DNA of 8,031 nt from Gammaproteobacteria bacterium (GTDB taxonomy: Bacteria > Pseudomonadota > Gammaproteobacteria > Chromatiales > Chromatiaceae), in NCBI GenBank assembly GCA_024644505.1, contig JAHEHQ010000026.1, positions 1-8,031 on the forward strand. The letters are read 5' to 3'. The notes beneath the pieces were generated by a model. The model did no database searches. It was given only the letters and a program-made list of their open reading frames with translations, and was not told the DNA's origin. Position 1 is the first letter of the stretch. Every line of letters starts with the position of its first letter. The translations under genes were made by a program, and so were the position numbers. Below, piece after piece: positions 5,793 to 8,031 of this stretch.

Positions 5793-6042
5793 ATCTCAAT
5801 TTGCCTGTTTTAAAGTTTGCTAGTTGTCAACGAGCCGGGGCAGAGGCCATGGATAACTCATCCCATGACACGCTGTGAATACCTCCCTGTACGCTCGGCG
5901 GCAGCATCCATGCTGCCGGCGGTCATTGGATAAGTTACCCATGGCCTTTTAAAACACTATCGCCACGCCGGACTTTCGAAACCTCACCATATCGATATCG
6001 AACGAATCGATTAAGGGTTCTGAAACACCGATCCCGAACAAA
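5793..6042. other. glmU-glmS intergenic region
   Basis: These 250 bp contain no gene. Besides the palindromic element at 5844-5947 there is an ATATCGATAT palindrome (5989-5998). On the minus strand there is a perfect TTGACA (complement of 5825-5830) that lacks a -10 hexamer at proper spacing. Whether glmS is read through from glmU or has its own promoter cannot be settled here. Confidence 0.6.
5844..5947. repeat. MITE-like palindromic element between glmU and glmS
   Basis: The outer 26-bp arms (5844-5869 and 5922-5947) are inverted copies, AGGCCATGG-TAACT-ATCC-ATGAC, with three mismatches. Inside is a perfect 9-bp hairpin, CGGCAGCAT-CC-ATGCTGCCG (5899-5918). Between the left arm and the hairpin lies TGAATACCTCCCTGTACGCT. 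The compact size (~104 bp), the nested symmetry and the intergenic position fit a dispersed non-autonomous repeat. It contains no open frame. If transcribed from glmU toward glmS it would form a strong mRNA hairpin, which could stabilise or attenuate the message. That effect is inferred. Confidence 0.7.
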
Positions 6043-7416
6043 TCACTCCTGCCTCTTTTTTCTCGGCCGCTCCCAGCCGCCGATATTGGCCTGCTTCACC
6101 CGGCTCAAGGCCAGGGCGTTTTCGGGCACGTCCCGGGTTATGGTCGACCCGGCACCCACGGTGGCCCCGGCGCCCACCTCCACCGGAGCTACCAGCTGGG
6201 TGTCCGAACCGATGAAAACATCATCACCGATGACGGTGCGGAACTTGTTGGCCCCATCATAGTTGCAGGTGATGGTGCCGGCACCGATGTTCACCGCCTT
6301 GCCGATGCTGGTGTCCCCCACATAAGCCAGATGGTTGATCTTGCTGCCATGGGCCACCGTGGATTTCTTGATCTCCACGAAATTGCCCACATGAACCTGG
6401 TCCGCCAGCTCGGTCTGGGGACGCAGCCTTGAGAAGGGGCCGATTCGCCCCCCGTCCCCCACCTGCGCATCCTCGATGACACAGTTCGCGAAGATCTCTA
6501 CATCGTCGCCGATACGACTGTTGCGAATCACCGTGTTGGGACCTATGCGAACGTTGCTGCCCAACCGGACATCACCCTCGATCAGGACGTTGACATCGAT
6601 CTCCACGTCCTGCCCGGCCGTCAGCGTGCCTCGCAGGTCGAACCGGGCGGGGTCCCGCAGGGCAACCCCCTGCCGCATCAGCCTGTCGGCCGCCAGGTAC
6701 TGATAGCGGCGCTCCAGTTGTGACAGCTGACGGCGGTCATTGACCCCCATGACCTCGAACCTGTCCCCAGGCTGGGTCGACTGCACGGAGACACCCTCGG
6801 CCACGGCCATCGCGACAATATCGGTGAGGTAGTACTCACCCTGAGCATTTGTGTTCTCCAGCGCGCCCAGCCAGGAATCCAGCCTTTCGCGGCTGGCGAC
6901 AAGGATCCCCGTGTTGATCTCGCGGATCGCCAGTTCCGCCGCCGACGCGTCCTTTTGCTCCACGATCCGGAGCACCCTGCCGTCAGCGTCATCACGGATG
7001 ATACGGCCGTATCCGTGGGGATCATCCAGATCGACTGTCAACAAGGCCAGACTGCCGCCTTCTGCGGCCCCCATCAGGCCCCGCAGGGTCTCCGCCGACG
7101 TCAGGGGCACATCACCGTAGAGCACCAGCACCTGGTCCATGTCCGACATGGCGGGCATGGCCTGCTGTACCGCATGGCCAGTACCCAGCTGCTCAGCCTG
7201 CTCGACCCAGATGAGATCGGAGTCGGCGAAGGCCCGGGGCACCCGGTCACCTCCATGACCGTATACCACCGCGATTCGGGCGGCCTCCAGCTGTCTTGCG
7301 GTGGCAATGACATGCCCGAGCAGGGGGCGGTCAGCCAGGGGATGCAGCACTTTGGGAAGATCGGATTTCATCCGCGTTCCCTGGCCGGCGGCGAGAATAA
7401 CGACTCCCAGTTTCAT
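6043..7416 (-). CDS. glmU: Bifunctional UDP-GlcNAc pyrophosphorylase / glucosamine-1-P acetyltransferase
   Basis: GlmU acetylates glucosamine-1-phosphate using acetyl-CoA, then couples the product to UTP, making UDP-GlcNAc in the cytoplasm. The N-terminal uridylyltransferase domain shows LAAGQGTRMKSDLPKVLHPL (near 8-27), LYGDVPLT with the metal-binding Asp102, and GEYYLTD. The C-terminal left-handed beta-helix carries hexapeptide repeats (IGPNTVIRNSRIGDDVEI and on). It includes catalytic His362 in NHLAYVGD (E. coli His363) and NIGAGTITCNYDG. With the ATG at 7416 the protein is 457 residues, close to E. coli's 456, and begins MKLGVVILAAG like the family. AGGAG lies 14 nt upstream, which is far. 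An in-frame ATG at 7452 would add 12 residues; its only ribosome-site match, AGG, lies just 3 nt away. The slyD-like gene ends 42 nt upstream, suggesting an operon. Confidence 0.97.
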   Translation of the reverse strand: MKLGVVILAAGQGTRMKSDLPKVLHPLADRPLLGHVIATARQLEAARIAVVYGHGGDRVPRAFADSDLIWVEQAEQLGTGHAVQQAMPAMSDMDQVLVLYGDVPLTSAETLRGLMGAAEGGSLALLTVDLDDPHGYGRIIRDDADGRVLRIVEQKDASAAELAIREINTGILVASRERLDSWLGALENTNAQGEYYLTDIVAMAVAEGVSVQSTQPGDRFEVMGVNDRRQLSQLERRYQYLAADRLMRQGVALRDPARFDLRGTLTAGQDVEIDVNVLIEGDVRLGSNVRIGPNTVIRNSRIGDDVEIFANCVIEDAQVGDGGRIGPFSRLRPQTELADQVHVGNFVEIKKSTVAHGSKINHLAYVGDTSIGKAVNIGAGTITCNYDGANKFRTVIGDDVFIGSDTQLVAPVEVGAGATVGAGSTITRDVPENALALSRVKQANIGGWERPRKKRQE

Positions 7417-7458
7417 TGGTGTGTTCCGGTCTCCTGTAAAATGGGTGGGCATGGACCT

Positions 7459-7938
7459 TCAGTTCAGCGTGCAACCCGAGCCCGATGGGCTCATATCCTC
7501 CATTGTGGCGTCACGAACCTCGAGGATCTTTACCCTGACGATGAGGGTCTTGCCCGCCAGCGGGTGATTGCCGTCGACGGTCAGCTTTCCGTCCTCCAAA
7601 CGGGTGACCTGGAAGGTCTTCGCCTCTCCGGCCTCGTTCTGCATCTGCACTTCGGCTCCGACGCGGCGAAACTGGGGCGGCACATTTTCGATATCGTCTA
7701 CGAACGTGAGCGAAGGGTCGTGGGGTCCGAAGCCGTCTTCCGGCGGGACCCTCATCTCTATTGTGTCCCCGGCCGCCTTTCCGGCCACCGCCCTGTCCAT
7801 ACCGCCGATCAACTCGGTGTCTCCACCATGAACATAACTCACCGGAATGTCGTTCTGCTCCAAAAGATTGCCGTCCGTGTCGGCGATGCTGTAGGTCAGA
7901 GAAACGAATTTTCCAGGTTTTATCACTTGTGCGGACAT
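7459..7938 (-). CDS. SlyD-like FKBP-type peptidyl-prolyl isomerase
   Basis: This 159-residue FKBP-type prolyl isomerase and chaperone of the SlyD/FkpB branch is probably cytoplasmic, since no signal peptide is visible. The FKBP fold is split as in SlyD. The first part has VSYVHGGDTELIGGMDRAV (34-52) and GDTIEMRVPPEDGFGPHD. An insert-in-flap chaperone segment follows (about 75-120). The second part returns with VDGNHPLAGKTLIVRVKILEV (split across 121-141). The C-terminal tail is short (SPSGSGCTLN) with one Cys and no His-rich metal-binding tail, so a nickel role like that of E. coli SlyD is unlikely. The start has GGAG about 10 nt upstream. It is the first gene before glmU on this strand. I leave the symbol empty because slyD and fkpB cannot be separated confidently from sequence alone. 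Confidence 0.92.
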   Translation of the reverse strand: MSAQVIKPGKFVSLTYSIADTDGNLLEQNDIPVSYVHGGDTELIGGMDRAVAGKAAGDTIEMRVPPEDGFGPHDPSLTFVDDIENVPPQFRRVGAEVQMQNEAGEAKTFQVTRLEDGKLTVDGNHPLAGKTLIVRVKILEVRDATMEDMSPSGSGCTLN

Positions 7939-7984
7939 AAGGCTGTTGCTCCGGATCAGGCCTGCCAGGGACGAAAAAACGCCA

Positions 7985-7993
7985 ATTGTATCA
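7985..7993 (-). promoter_or_regulatory. Extended -10 promoter candidate for slyD-like/glmU
   Basis: On the minus strand TGATACAAT reads as an extended -10 (TGn followed by TACAAT, five of six consensus bases). It is 47 bp before the slyD-like start codon. No good -35 hexamer lies 16-18 bp upstream, which is tolerated by extended -10 promoters. No open gene precedes it within the 38 bases left in the window. Confidence 0.4.
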
Positions 7994-8031
7994 GACCGGG
8001 TTCTCCGGCACCCCGACCGTCGAAATCCTGA

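Noticed and set aside
5808..5830. TTGACA on the minus strand upstream of glmS as a promoter
   Set aside because: The -35 is perfect, but no -10-like hexamer occurs 16-18 bp downstream; the nearest, TAAAAC, is about 12 bp away.
5793..6042. A glmS ribozyme or riboswitch in the glmS leader
   Set aside because: That ribozyme is found in Gram-positive bacteria, and the only strong structure here is a symmetric palindromic repeat, not the ribozyme's fold.
6955..8031. Very long + strand open frame opposite glmU and the slyD-like gene
   Set aside because: It covers two well-recognised genes on the other strand and shows no domain pattern.

Overview
The window reads as an ordinary chromosomal segment of a GC-rich gammaproteobacterium. 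The GlmS, GlmU, SlyD-like, ecotin, YdcH/DUF465 and DegP/DegQ-type proteins all have their clearest relatives there. I cannot name the genus. No phage, transposase, CRISPR, rRNA or tRNA gene is visible.

Layout. Positions 1-405 carry no gene but hold a MITE-like imperfect palindrome (110-270). A small YdcH/DUF465 coiled-coil gene (406-636, +) follows. It converges on a periplasmic DegP/DegQ-type serine protease gene (760-2115, -). The protease has an intact catalytic domain and first PDZ domain. Its second PDZ domain is broken: the middle is missing, and the conserved C-terminal strand lies beyond the stop codon in another frame. Two unrecognised small + strand genes (2226-2453 and 2677-2901) follow. 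Near-identical 20-bp palindromes precede each of them (2194-2213 and 2597-2616), suggesting one DNA-binding regulator controls this cluster. A heptamer tandem repeat lies between the two genes.

A well-formed sigma70-type promoter (2987-3015) precedes a two-gene unit joined by an ATGA overlap. The unit encodes a small membrane-anchored protein of unknown function (3139-3426) and an ecotin-family periplasmic protease inhibitor (3423-3893). This ecotin has Arg at the predicted P1 position, where E. coli ecotin has Met.

The right half, on the minus strand, reads slyD-like PPIase (7459-7938), then glmU (6043-7416), then glmS (3966-5792). GlmS makes glucosamine-6-phosphate, and GlmU makes UDP-GlcNAc from glucosamine-1-phosphate, feeding peptidoglycan and LPS synthesis. 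A second MITE-like palindrome (5844-5947) sits in the 250-bp glmU-glmS gap. An extended -10 promoter candidate (7985-7993) lies upstream of the slyD-like gene.

The points most worth a second look are the broken DegP PDZ2, the natural P1-Arg ecotin and its membrane partner, the repeated operator-like palindrome, and the two MITE-like elements. I see no convincing wholly new multi-gene system.
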